DNA of 7,657 nucleotides, taken from positions 1-7,657 of the forward strand of contig DADT01000033.1 in assembly GCA_002495065.1 (NCBI GenBank), read 5' to 3'. This stretch comes from Methanoregula sp. UBA471. Its GTDB lineage: Archaea; Halobacteriota; Methanomicrobia; Methanomicrobiales; Methanospirillaceae. Both the position numbers and the translations under genes were made by a program. The notes under the pieces are model-generated. The model had not been told where the DNA came from. It did no database searches and saw nothing but the letters and a program-made list of their open reading frames with translations. Positions 1-5,635 of this stretch are shown one piece after another (position 1 is the first letter of the stretch; the number at the start of each line of letters is the position of its first letter).

Positions 1-69
1 AACTACCCCACCCTGGCAGATGTCCTTTTTACATTTGCACCGGACTCTGATTAATGTATCCTTGTTCAT
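1..69 (-). CDS. 5' end of a leftward gene, product not recognised (partial)
   Basis: Reading leftward from an ATG at 69, 23 codons stay open to the window edge. The peptide begins MNKDTLIRVRCKCKKDIC, with Cys at residues 11, 13 and 18 in a Lys/Arg-rich context. A strong Shine-Dalgarno, AAGGTGAT on the minus strand (72-79), sits just before the start, and the same frame meets a TGA only a few codons upstream. These two facts are the argument for a real start. The clustered cysteines could bind metal, but nothing more can be said from 23 residues and I do not recognise the family. A rival reading is the rightward frame from base 1 to the TAA at 52-54, which could be the tail of an upstream gene. 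It has no comparable support. Confidence 0.45.
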   Translation of the reverse strand, partial: MNKDTLIRVRCKCKKDICQGGVV

Positions 70-71
70 CC

Positions 72-79
72 ATCACCTT
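72..79 (-). promoter_or_regulatory. Shine-Dalgarno of the leftward partial gene
   Basis: The minus strand reads AAGGTGAT, an eight-base near-match to the archaeal 16S 3'-end complement, ending two bases before the ATG at 69. It decides the start of the partial gene. It lies wholly inside the left arm of the 72-81/128-137 inverted repeat. Confidence 0.5.
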
Positions 80-137
80 ATCAGGAGACAAAGCGTGAGA
101 GAAGAAAGTCATCAACCGCATAAGATCATAAGGTGAT
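72..137. repeat. Perfect 10-bp inverted repeat with 46-bp loop
   Basis: ATCACCTTAT at 72-81 and ATAAGGTGAT at 128-137 are exact reverse complements; neither arm extends by another base. The left arm is the Shine-Dalgarno of the leftward partial gene when read on the minus strand, so the right arm would act as an anti-Shine-Dalgarno if it is in the same transcript. It could equally be a paired protein-binding site. Chance is not excluded for ten bases, but the overlap with the ribosome-binding site makes it worth recording. Confidence 0.4.
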
Positions 138-145
138 TATTAATA
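138..145. promoter_or_regulatory. Candidate symmetric AT/TATA box between the leftward gene and infB
   Basis: TATTAATA is a perfect 8-bp palindrome and one of the best TATA-like candidates in the 215-bp divergent spacer. Using the usual archaeal spacing of about 26 bases from box centre to transcription start, it would give a leftward start near 115 (leader about 45 bases) and a rightward start near 168 (leader about 117 bases, including the 181-241 hairpin). A second rightward candidate is TTTTTTAT at 245-252, which would leave almost no leader before infB. Confidence 0.25.
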
Positions 146-180
146 GAGTCAGGTGTCCATTACATATCAGGTGGCTCTGA

Positions 181-250
181 TCTCAATTCCTTAACAGTTC
201 GGCAGCATGGCAATCATTTGACTGTGTGCCGGGAATTGGGAGCGTTTTTT
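181..250 (+). other. Long hairpin followed by T6 upstream of infB
   Basis: Bases 181-190 pair with 232-241 (nine Watson-Crick pairs and one G-U). After a nine-base 5' bulge (191-199), bases 200-204 pair with 227-231, stacking directly on the lower stem on the 3' side, with a 22-base loop. Six Ts follow at 245-250. In RNA this would be a sizeable stem and oligo-U, resembling an attenuator or the end of a small RNA. The T-run can also be read as part of a TATA box for infB. I see no C/D or H/ACA signature. Confidence 0.35.
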
Positions 251-284
251 ATCCGGGATCAGGGCGGCAACGAGGTGACAGGGT

Positions 285-2060
285 ATGGCGGAAAGCCCGA
301 AGATCAGGACGCCGATCGTCTGCGTGATGGGACATGTTGATCACGGGAAGACGTCTCTTTTGGATCGCATCCGTGGATCCTCTGTTGTCAGTTCAGAAGT
401 TGGAGCGATTACCCAGCACATCGGTGCGACCATTGTCCCCATCGATGCGATCCGATCTATGAGCGGGACAATGGGAAAATCCATCAACATCCCCGGGCTG
501 CTTTTTATTGATACGCCCGGCCATCATGCATTCACCACACTCCGGGCACGCGGCGGGGCATTGGCCGATATGGCAATCCTCGTGGTCGATATCACGCAGG
601 GGTTCCAGCCCCAGACCATTGAAGCCCTCCAGATCCTGAGGAACTGCCGGACACCCTTTGTTGTCGCCGCGACCAAGATCGACCGGATCCACGGCTGGCG
701 GGTTTTTGAAAATGAATCTGTCCTGACATCGTTTGCAAAACAGAACGAACGGGTGAAAGGGGAGGTTGAGAACAAGACATATGAGATCGTGGGTAAGCTC
801 GCTGAACTTGACTTCTCAGCTGACAGGTTTGACCGGATCTCCGATTTCAAGCGCAACCTGGCAATTGTGCCCGTCAGCGCTCATACCGGGGAGGGTATTT
901 CCGATCTGCTGCTCGTCATGATCGGGCTTGCACAGCGGTATATGGGTGAGGAACTTGCCCTTCTTGTCGAGGGTCCGGGCGCCGGAACTGTCCTTGAAGT
1001 GAAGGAAGAGCGGGGACTGGGAACGACCCTTGACGTAATCCTCTATGACGGCACACTCGCTATCGGTGATGAAATTGCAGTTGCCACGCAGGACGACGTC
1101 ATTGTGACAAAAGTACGGTCGCTGTTAAAACCCCGCCCGATGAAGGAGATTCTTGTTGAAGACCGTTTCGAGCGGGTGAAGACCGTGGCGGCAGCAGCTG
1201 GGATCAAGGTCACGGCCCCGAACCTCGAGAGCGTGATAGCAGGGTCGCCTTTTTTCGTAATCCGGGGCAACCGTGAAGAAGTCGAGGCCCGGATAAAAAA
1301 AGAGATGACAGAGATCCACGTCAAACTGGCAGACGAGGGAATCGTGATCAAGGCAGATACCATTGGTGCACTTGAGGCGCTCTGCAAGGAACTGGAGGGA
1401 AAGGGCATCGGGGTGATGCGGGCAGAGGTCGGTCCTGTGAGCCGCCACGACCTTATCGACACCGAAACTATCAAAAACCCGGTGTTTCGTGTCCTTCTCT
1501 CTTTTAACACCCAGATCCTTCCCGATGCTGCCGAGATGATCAAAAACCCGCTCTACACGCAGGTCAAGGTATTTGAAGGCCGGGTAATTTATCAGCTGAT
1601 CGACCAGTATCTGGCATGGCGGGATGAGCAGAAACGGCTGCAGGAAAAGCAGAGATTTGAACATATCGTGATGCCGGCAAAGATCCGGCTCCTTCCGGAT
1701 TGTGTATTCCGGCAGAGCAATCCGGCTGTGGTGGGAGTGCGGGTACTTGGCGGAAAACTCCGCAGCGATGTGAACCTGGTTAAAACCGATGGAAAGAAAG
1801 TCGGGCATCTTAAATCCATGCAGCTCCGCCAGGAATCTATTCGCGAGGCCGATGCCGGACTCGAAGTCGCAATATCGATTGAGGGTGTGACGGTCGGGCG
1901 GCAGTTGTTTGTGGGGGATGATCTGTTCGTAGACATTCCCGAGCGGCATGTAAAGGTGCTTGAACGTGAAATGCTCAAAACACTGAACGTGAACACGCAG
2001 GAAATTCTCAATGAGTTCACGACGATGAGAAGAAAAGAGGATCCATTCTGGGGAAAATGA
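285..2060 (+). CDS. infB: Translation initiation factor aIF5B (IF2/eIF5B family GTPase)
   Basis: The 591-residue protein is the archaeal orthologue of bacterial IF2 and eukaryotic eIF5B. This GTPase binds the ribosome late in initiation and promotes subunit joining. The G domain shows GHVDHGKT (16-23, P-loop), a G2 region around Thr43 in AITQHIGAT, and DTPGH (76-80). G4 reads TKID at 130-133 where the family normally has NKID; the codon is ACC. Beta-barrel and C-terminal domains follow, ending in the typical FWGK tail. Length is normal for a compact aIF5B, with no N-terminal extension and no intein. The ATG is supported by GAGGTGA at 272-278, six bases upstream. rps6e follows after 151 bp on the same strand, and no clear T-run separates them, so read-through is possible. 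Identity is secure from the motifs. Confidence 0.97.
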   Translation: MAESPKIRTPIVCVMGHVDHGKTSLLDRIRGSSVVSSEVGAITQHIGATIVPIDAIRSMSGTMGKSINIPGLLFIDTPGHHAFTTLRARGGALADMAILVVDITQGFQPQTIEALQILRNCRTPFVVAATKIDRIHGWRVFENESVLTSFAKQNERVKGEVENKTYEIVGKLAELDFSADRFDRISDFKRNLAIVPVSAHTGEGISDLLLVMIGLAQRYMGEELALLVEGPGAGTVLEVKEERGLGTTLDVILYDGTLAIGDEIAVATQDDVIVTKVRSLLKPRPMKEILVEDRFERVKTVAAAAGIKVTAPNLESVIAGSPFFVIRGNREEVEARIKKEMTEIHVKLADEGIVIKADTIGALEALCKELEGKGIGVMRAEVGPVSRHDLIDTETIKNPVFRVLLSFNTQILPDAAEMIKNPLYTQVKVFEGRVIYQLIDQYLAWRDEQKRLQEKQRFEHIVMPAKIRLLPDCVFRQSNPAVVGVRVLGGKLRSDVNLVKTDGKKVGHLKSMQLRQESIREADAGLEVAISIEGVTVGRQLFVGDDLFVDIPERHVKVLEREMLKTLNVNTQEILNEFTTMRRKEDPFWGK

Positions 2061-2097
2061 TGCGAACGGACCTGCGAAACACGCGAGGGTTTAATAA

Positions 2098-2109
2098 TAT
2101 ACCGGTATA
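2098..2109. repeat. 12-bp perfect palindrome upstream of rps6e
   Basis: TATACCGGTATA is exactly self-complementary; after one mismatched pair (2097/2110), two further pairs follow (2095-2096 with 2111-2112). It overlaps TATAATAAAA (2106-2115), a candidate TATA box that would start a transcript near 2137. A palindrome against a TATA box is a typical arrangement for an archaeal operator, but symmetric AT-rich sequence is common in promoters, so an operator role is only a guess. Confidence 0.3.
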
Positions 2110-2177
2110 ATAAAATGGGTACTTCTCATGTGTAGGCATAATTGCCGGCAGTCAAGAGACGTGAAAGATCCAATACC

Positions 2178-2194
2178 GGGTTTTTAAAAAACCC
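2178..2194. promoter_or_regulatory. Symmetric AT element, possible proximal rps6e TATA box
   Basis: The arms GGGTTTTT and AAAAACCC flank one central A, giving an 8-bp inverted repeat. Its centre (2186) lies 26 bases before the rps6e ATG, the spacing of a TATA box that produces a leaderless mRNA. Yet AAGGAG at 2198-2203, eight bases before the ATG, is a good Shine-Dalgarno that only a longer transcript would contain. Both signals coexist; which is used cannot be told from sequence. Confidence 0.3.
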
Positions 2195-2211
2195 AATAAG
2201 GAGCATGCAGT

Positions 2212-2637
2212 ATGGCGGAGTTAAAGATCGTAGTATCAGACCCAAAGACCGGCCGTGCCTTTAATGTGGACGCAAGTGGCGGGGCAGCAGGAGCAATCGT
2301 TGGTAAACGTATCGGAGAGGAGATTGATGCAGGTTCACTGGGGCTTGCAGGGTATAAAATCCTGATTACCGGAGCGTCAGACCGGACCGGGATACCCGCA
2401 AAAAAGAGCCTGCCGGGAGCAGGCCGCAAGAAACTGCTTATGACAGAAGGTGTAGGATTCCACCCGACGATGGAAGGTGAACGCCGGAGAAAGACTATCC
2501 GGTCAAATGAGATCACCGCTGACTTCGTTCAGATAAATGCCCGGGTAACCACCTACGGGGATAAAACCCTGGATGAGCTTTTCCCCAAGGTTGCCGGAGA
2601 GAAAACTGAAAAACCGGTAAAAGCCGGCAGAAGATAA
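2212..2637 (+). CDS. rps6e: 30S ribosomal protein S6e
   Basis: The 141-residue protein is the archaeal S6e, a small-subunit protein absent from bacteria. Typical features are the opening MAELKIVVSDPKTG, the glycine-rich GASDRTGIP segment, the basic PGAGRKK stretch, and the signature GVGFHPTMEGERRRKTIR, followed by a conserved core and a lysine/arginine-rich tail. It lacks the long C-terminal phosphorylated extension of eukaryotic S6, as expected in archaea. The start is fixed by AAGGAG at 2198-2203. It follows infB on the same strand, and linkage of S6e with initiation-factor genes is common in euryarchaea. It ends in an oligo-T region facing the leftward lipoprotein gene. Identification is firm. 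Confidence 0.96.
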   Translation: MAELKIVVSDPKTGRAFNVDASGGAAGAIVGKRIGEEIDAGSLGLAGYKILITGASDRTGIPAKKSLPGAGRKKLLMTEGVGFHPTMEGERRRKTIRSNEITADFVQINARVTTYGDKTLDELFPKVAGEKTEKPVKAGRR

Positions 2638-2647
2638 ATATCCATTC

Positions 2648-2659
2648 TTTTTTGGTTTT
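2648..2659 (+). terminator. Oligo-T terminator of rps6e
   Basis: T6 (2648-2653) and T4 (2656-2659) lie ten bases after the rps6e stop, matching the oligo-T terminators known in archaea. There is no hairpin. Confidence 0.55.
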
Positions 2660-2697
2660 AATCAGCAGTTCAATCGTGATCAGTGATTTGAAAATTT

Positions 2698-2705
2698 AAA
2701 AAAAA
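2698..2705 (-). terminator. Oligo-T terminator of the lipoprotein gene
   Basis: Eight Ts on the minus strand begin two bases past the lipoprotein stop codon. With the 2648-2659 run, this forms a compact back-to-back terminator of about 60 bp between convergent genes. Confidence 0.6.
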
Positions 2706-2707
2706 TG

Positions 2708-3178
2708 TTATACCGGATAGGTAACACTTACTTTACCGAATGCGGTAGAATTCGCCGCTGATGTGAGCAGTCTGCCATCTTTCCATATCTCAGCCGTGAG
2801 AGCATGGGAAGACTTATCCTCTTTATAGAAAGTCGCTGTGACAGTTCCCGTCGCATTTTCAATGGTGTATAACCTGTCACCGGAGTTTCTCACGTTCTGG
2901 GTCACGGCATTGACGCCATATGTCCCATTAAACCCGCCGATATAACTGACTTTGACAAATACACCGGTGGCCGGTATAATGACAGGTGTTGTTGGCTTTA
3001 CCGTGGGAAACGTCGTACCCCCCGTGACCTGTGTCTGTGTACCAGAGGGCGTCGTTGTAGTCGGCGGCGTCGGCTGTTGACCTACACACCCGCTCGTTAC
3101 AACAATTCCCGCCAGGAACAAAACTGCAAAGAGCAATACCCATTTATTTTCCCCAGAATCCTGTCTGCCTTTTATCAT
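2708..3178 (-). CDS. Small secreted lipoprotein with Thr/Pro-rich linker, function unknown
   Basis: A 156-residue protein with a short polar N-terminus, a hydrophobic segment at about residues 13-28 and a lipobox TSGC (Cys31). It should be exported and lipid-anchored on the outer face of the membrane. A Thr/Pro/Gly-rich linker (about 32-68) leads to a beta-rich domain of about 85 residues. Three N-glycosylation sequons (NGT, NAT, NST) and no second Cys are visible. The repeat-like GTVTATFYKEDKSS pattern recalls small beta-sandwich domains in methanogen surface proteins, but I cannot name the family. The ATG at 3178 is chosen because GGTGAGGTG (3185-3193) lies six bases upstream. A GTG at 3187, three codons earlier, is the alternative, since the nearby TATA box would put the transcript start almost on it. 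Nothing in the context suggests a partner. Confidence 0.85.
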   Translation of the reverse strand: MIKGRQDSGENKWVLLFAVLFLAGIVVTSGCVGQQPTPPTTTTPSGTQTQVTGGTTFPTVKPTTPVIIPATGVFVKVSYIGGFNGTYGVNAVTQNVRNSGDRLYTIENATGTVTATFYKEDKSSHALTAEIWKDGRLLTSAANSTAFGKVSVTYPV

Positions 3179-3184
3179 TAAATG

Positions 3185-3193
3185 CACCTCACC
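3185..3193 (-). promoter_or_regulatory. Shine-Dalgarno deciding the lipoprotein start
   Basis: The minus strand reads GGTGAGGTG, an extended match to the 16S 3'-end complement, six bases before the ATG at 3178. The last three bases are also the alternative GTG start at 3187, so the same bases can serve either model. Confidence 0.5.
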
Positions 3194-3207
3194 AAATCTG
3201 TTTGATG

Positions 3208-3215
3208 ATATATAA
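3208..3215 (-). promoter_or_regulatory. TATA box of the lipoprotein gene
   Basis: The minus strand reads TTATATAT, a good archaeal TATA box. About 26 bases downstream of its centre is 3185, next to the start codons at 3187 (GTG) and 3178 (ATG), implying a leaderless or nearly leaderless message. This suggests the gene has its own promoter rather than relying on the upstream DUF2240 gene. Confidence 0.45.
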
Positions 3216-3298
3216 CAACAAATAGTCGAAATACTTTGTCGTTCCCTTTGTCAGAACCCTGCCATCAGCTCCGTTATAAAAGGACAGGATTGCTGCAG

Positions 3299-3760
3299 TC
3301 AGCCTTTTTTTATGGTCCCTGCAAGCGCATCTCTCTGGTCTTTAAAAGGAACATTGTATTTTTTCGCAAGCAGGACAAGTGCAGCTGCCGGCAGAAGATT
3401 CCCGTCAAACTGCTCTTTGATGATCCGGTTCATTTCAGAAACGACTGTGGTTTCCTGGATACCCTGAGATTTTGCAATCCTGCCGATCAGTTCCTGCGAT
3501 GGATCATTACGTTCAAAGATGGATGACGTGGGTTTGAACCCGACAGGAACGATGATCTCATGTATATCAAAGCGGGGGGAGAAAAACCCGTTCTGCTGGC
3601 TGAGAAGCCCGTCTTCTTCAGCCCTGATGAGTAGCATATTTGCCTGTTCGGTACTCATCCACTTCCGGTCAAGAGCGTAATAATAGACCAGCTCGTTCTT
3701 CCGCATCCCTGTCTTCCGGGTATGCTTGAAGGGGGCTGAAATCGTGATCTTAAGGGTCAC
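3299..3760 (-). CDS. DUF2240-like archaeal protein, function unknown
   Basis: The 153-residue protein matches my recollection of the archaeal DUF2240 family (COG3612-type). It has an N-terminal APFKHTRKTGMRKNELVYY segment, then a DRKWMSTEQANMLLIRAEEDGLL helix pair that reads like a winged-helix core. A hinge FDIHEIIVPVGFKP follows, then a helical C-terminal half ending in LVLLAKKYNVPF. No catalytic motif, signal peptide or membrane segment is visible. The start is a GTG at 3760 whose bases form GTGA with the stop of the upstream gene (3757-4179). That four-base overlap implies translational coupling and a shared transcript. The family is uncharacterised; a nucleic-acid-binding role is only a guess from the winged-helix look. 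No strong T-run follows; only T4 near 3278-3281. Confidence 0.8.
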   Translation of the reverse strand: MTLKITISAPFKHTRKTGMRKNELVYYYALDRKWMSTEQANMLLIRAEEDGLLSQQNGFFSPRFDIHEIIVPVGFKPTSSIFERNDPSQELIGRIAKSQGIQETTVVSEMNRIIKEQFDGNLLPAAALVLLAKKYNVPFKDQRDALAGTIKKG

Positions 3761-4179
3761 TTCGAGGCACCCAGAAGGATATTTTTCATATCCAGCGCAT
3801 CGAGACCTTCGCCCCGGCCCTCTTTTGCGATATCAATATCGGTTCTTGATACCTTGTCGGTCAGGCGGAGAAAGAAGACCTCGTTGCCAATTGGCACCTT
3901 GCCCCCTCCCCGCAGGGCGAGCAGGAGTATGGATATCTGCAGATCGACAGCCTCTGTTATTGCCCCCGGACGAAGTACATCCGGGGTTATGTCCCCGAAT
4001 GTCGCACGATCAATCGCAATTTTCACCTTTGTCTTTACCTTCACGAGTTCTTTTTCGGTCTTTTTGGTTGACTCGGCATTGTCAAGTCCGGCAACGTATT
4101 TCAGGGTCTCGTTAAACGGCATTCCCATGGCAAATGAGAGATCAATCCGCTGGGGGAAACGATAATAGATCCTTCGCAT
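3757..4179 (-). CDS. Conserved-looking hypothetical protein coupled to the DUF2240 gene
   Basis: A 140-residue soluble protein that I do not recognise. It opens MRRIYYRFPQRIDLSFAMG, has a charged central stretch (TKKTEKELVKVKTKVKIAIDRA, about residues 38-59, Lys/Glu-rich with alternating hydrophobics typical of a beta strand), then FGDITPDVLRPG. A hydrophobic segment ISILLLALRGGGKVP, too short and mixed for a membrane span, is followed by an acidic/basic tail ending LGASK. There are no Cys residues and no known catalytic motif. It overlaps the downstream DUF2240 gene by GTGA, so the two are probably made together and may interact. A TATA-like TTTATAA at 4197-4203 lies only about 21 bases before the ATG, slightly short for a leaderless start; an upstream in-frame TAG excludes a longer protein. 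Codon usage looks like that of its neighbours. Confidence 0.82.
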   Translation of the reverse strand: MRRIYYRFPQRIDLSFAMGMPFNETLKYVAGLDNAESTKKTEKELVKVKTKVKIAIDRATFGDITPDVLRPGAITEAVDLQISILLLALRGGGKVPIGNEVFFLRLTDKVSRTDIDIAKEGRGEGLDALDMKNILLGASK

Positions 4180-4196
4180 AGCTACACTATGGAGGG

Positions 4197-4203
4197 TTAT
4201 AAA
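4197..4203 (-). promoter_or_regulatory. Candidate TATA box for the unknown + DUF2240 operon
   Basis: The minus strand reads TTTATAA directly after a T6 run (4205-4210). Its centre is about 21 bases before the ATG at 4179, so predicted transcription would begin a few bases inside the annotated gene. Either the spacing is unusually short or another box is used. The T6 may instead be a second terminator for rps8e. Confidence 0.3.
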
Positions 4204-4313
4204 GAAAAAAGATTGCTGGAAAACCGATTCAGACAGACTACCGCAAATGCCGGAATTTTTCAGAACAGGGTAATCCCATGAAAGAAGAAGCCCGCGCCTT
4301 GTAAGATTGATCT

Positions 4314-4321
4314 AAAAAAAA
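4314..4321 (-). terminator. Oligo-T terminator of rps8e
   Basis: Eight consecutive Ts on the minus strand, 24 bases past the rps8e stop. A further T6 lies at 4205-4210. The 166-bp spacer between rps8e and the next leftward gene holds nothing else I can identify. Confidence 0.6.
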
Positions 4322-4345
4322 TCCGTTTGTTGAATAAGGGGGAAT

Positions 4346-4723
4346 TTATTCGAGTAACACTGCGTTGATAACGCCGTCCTGCCCCGGGCGGCTCATAATA
4401 CGGGCATTCCCAATCTCGGTCTTGATAATTGCGCCTTTGGTCAGAAGATTTCTCCGCACGTAGTTCGGGTTTGCCCCGTTTTCGATTACACTTGCAATCC
4501 TGACCTTTTTACTCTGACCATTTTTGAGGTCTGTCACATTTGCAAAATCTGCCCGGAGCGCCCGGACTTTCTGGTTTGCACCGGTAGTCCGGATATTTTT
4601 TCTCCGGTCTTCGCCGATATGAGTGTCTGCGGGTGCGAGCCCGATCTCCGTCCTCCGCTTCATTTGTGCCGGGCGGCGCCTGCCACCGGTTACCTTTCGA
4701 ACTGATTCTCCCTGCCACTGCAT
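4346..4723 (-). CDS. rps8e: 30S ribosomal protein S8e
   Basis: The 125-residue basic protein is archaeal S8e, a small-subunit protein shared with eukaryotes. Diagnostic parts are the opening MQWQGESVRKVTGGRRRPA, the KRRTEIG segment, the DRRKNIRTTGANQKVRALR block, and the ending with RNLLTKGAIIKTEIGNARIMSRPGQDG and VINAVLLE. Length is normal for the short archaeal form. The ATG at 4723 is preceded by a modest Shine-Dalgarno, GAGTGA (4728-4733). A TATA box at 4777-4784 would give a leader of about 30 bases. It lies downstream of hypB, but its own promoter and the oligo-T region between them suggest it is transcribed independently. Confidence 0.96.
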   Translation of the reverse strand: MQWQGESVRKVTGGRRRPAQMKRRTEIGLAPADTHIGEDRRKNIRTTGANQKVRALRADFANVTDLKNGQSKKVRIASVIENGANPNYVRRNLLTKGAIIKTEIGNARIMSRPGQDGVINAVLLE

Positions 4724-4776
4724 GGTGTCACTCTCTTGTATAAAGTTCTCCGGAACCTGTCCCGAAGATGGTGCTC

Positions 4777-4784
4777 TATATATT
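4777..4784 (-). promoter_or_regulatory. TATA box of rps8e
   Basis: The minus strand reads AATATATA; the predicted start is near 4754, about 31 bases before the rps8e ATG, leaving room for its Shine-Dalgarno. A second AT box on the minus strand (TATAAA, 4798-4803) is a weaker alternative about 20 bases further upstream. Confidence 0.45.
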
Positions 4785-4861
4785 CCCTTCAGAATTATTT
4801 ATACTATTTCCCGATTTTTTCCCCATTTTCCCATCAGACCAGCTGAACCGGCAGCATACAG

Positions 4862-4893
4862 AAAAAGATCCGGTCTTCTGCGCAAAAAGAAAA
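4862..4893 (-). terminator. Oligo-T terminator region of hypB
   Basis: Downstream of the hypB stop the minus strand carries TTTTCTTTTT (4884-4893) and then T5 (4862-4866). Clustered T-runs without a hairpin are the usual archaeal terminator. The rest of the 211-bp hypB-rps8e spacer holds only the rps8e promoter. Confidence 0.5.
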
Positions 4894-4934
4894 GAGATTT
4901 TCCTTCCTGGAGCACCGTTAGCAGCGGTGACTAT

Positions 4935-5582
4935 TCATGCAAGAATAGCATCAAGGAGTGTCGCAATACCGTCACCGGTCTTCAGATTTGTTCTGAATAC
5001 GGGCATTTTGGGATTATACCGGCGGATATCCGACTCCATCCTGTCGAGATTGGCTCCAACAAGCGGGGCAAGATCAATTTTGTTTATCACACCGATAGTG
5101 CAGTCACGGAACATCATCGGGTGCTTGTTTACCACATCATCGCCTTCCGTGGAGCTCACAATAACGATTCTTTTCTCTGCTCCGAGACGAAAATCGGTAG
5201 GACAGACCATATTTCCAACATTCTCTATAAACAGGATATCTATATCGTCTAGTGGCAGGTGTTCAATCGCGTGTTCGACGAGGTGGGCATCAAGGTGGCA
5301 TTCCTTACCGGTATTTGCATTGAACGCCGGGATACCCAGCGCGACAAGCCGCCTGAAATCATCATCCCCGTACACATCGCCGGCAATGGCGCCCGTTGAA
5401 AGCCCCTTTCTGGAAAGCAGGGGGACAAGGCGCTCGATAAGTGCCGTTTTTCCTGATCCAATGGCTCCAAGCAGGTCAAATGCCCGGACTCCATGGGCCT
5501 TAAGGTTTTTCGCATTATTGTCGGCAAGCGCGTTGTTGACGTCGTAGATATCCTTCTCAACCCTGACGTCGATGTGATGCAT
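4935..5582 (-). CDS. hypB: Hydrogenase/urease nickel incorporation GTPase HypB
   Basis: The 215-residue SIMIBI-class GTPase acts with HypA to load nickel into [NiFe]-hydrogenase precursors in the cytoplasm. Motifs are GAIGSGKT (39-46, P-loop), GDVYGDDD (68-75), ENVGN (120-124) and NKID (167-170). Cys95-His96 and Cys127 form the conserved metal site at the GTPase dimer interface, at the positions known from the Methanocaldococcus protein. The N-terminus has only two His after the start, so the His-rich nickel-storage region of many bacterial HypB proteins is absent, as usual in archaea. No hypA or other hyp gene is in this window. The ATG at 5582 has no Shine-Dalgarno and lies about 28 bases from a TATA element shared with srp19, so a leaderless message is likely. 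Confidence 0.95.
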   Translation of the reverse strand: MHHIDVRVEKDIYDVNNALADNNAKNLKAHGVRAFDLLGAIGSGKTALIERLVPLLSRKGLSTGAIAGDVYGDDDFRRLVALGIPAFNANTGKECHLDAHLVEHAIEHLPLDDIDILFIENVGNMVCPTDFRLGAEKRIVIVSSTEGDDVVNKHPMMFRDCTIGVINKIDLAPLVGANLDRMESDIRRYNPKMPVFRTNLKTGDGIATLLDAILA

Positions 5583-5606
5583 ACTACAAAGTGGGAGCGT
5601 ACACTG

Positions 5607-5612
5607 TTTATA
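5607..5612. promoter_or_regulatory. Shared TATA element between hypB and srp19
   Basis: The plus strand reads TTTATA within GTTTATACC; the minus strand reads TATAAA within GGTATAAAC. It is the only TATA-like sequence in the 53-bp divergent spacer. Its centre is about 26 bases from the srp19 ATG (5636) and 28 from the hypB ATG (5582). Neither gene has a Shine-Dalgarno, so both would be leaderless. The purine-rich side (CAAGG, minus strand) favours hypB as the better BRE-TATA match. Confidence 0.5.
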
Positions 5613-5635
5613 CCTTGACCCACAAATCTCAGGTA

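Noticed and set aside
95..136. 13-codon GTG frame with GGAG at 84-87 upstream of infB, possible leader peptide
   Set aside because: The peptide has no run of one amino acid or other attenuator mark, and the stronger reading of this region is the leader of the leftward gene.
1125..1949. 274-codon open frame antisense to infB
   Set aside because: It lies entirely inside aIF5B on the opposite strand, has no Shine-Dalgarno or family resemblance, and long antisense frames are a by-product of codon bias.
3236..3526. Rightward open frame antisense to the DUF2240 gene, with a TATAAAA at 3275-3281
   Set aside because: Convincing protein features are absent, the frame overlaps a supported gene, and the AT box would start transcription inside that antisense frame.
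4790..4850. C/D-box-like guide RNA on the minus strand (CTGATGG followed by CTGA)
   Set aside because: The C box deviates from RTGATGA, no C'/D' pair is evident, and the region is explained by the rps8e promoter.
4623..5547. Rightward open frames of 209 and 259 codons across the rps8e-hypB region
   Set aside because: Both run antisense to rps8e and/or hypB, cross the promoter and terminator sequences of those genes, and their translations look like low-quality shadow sequence.
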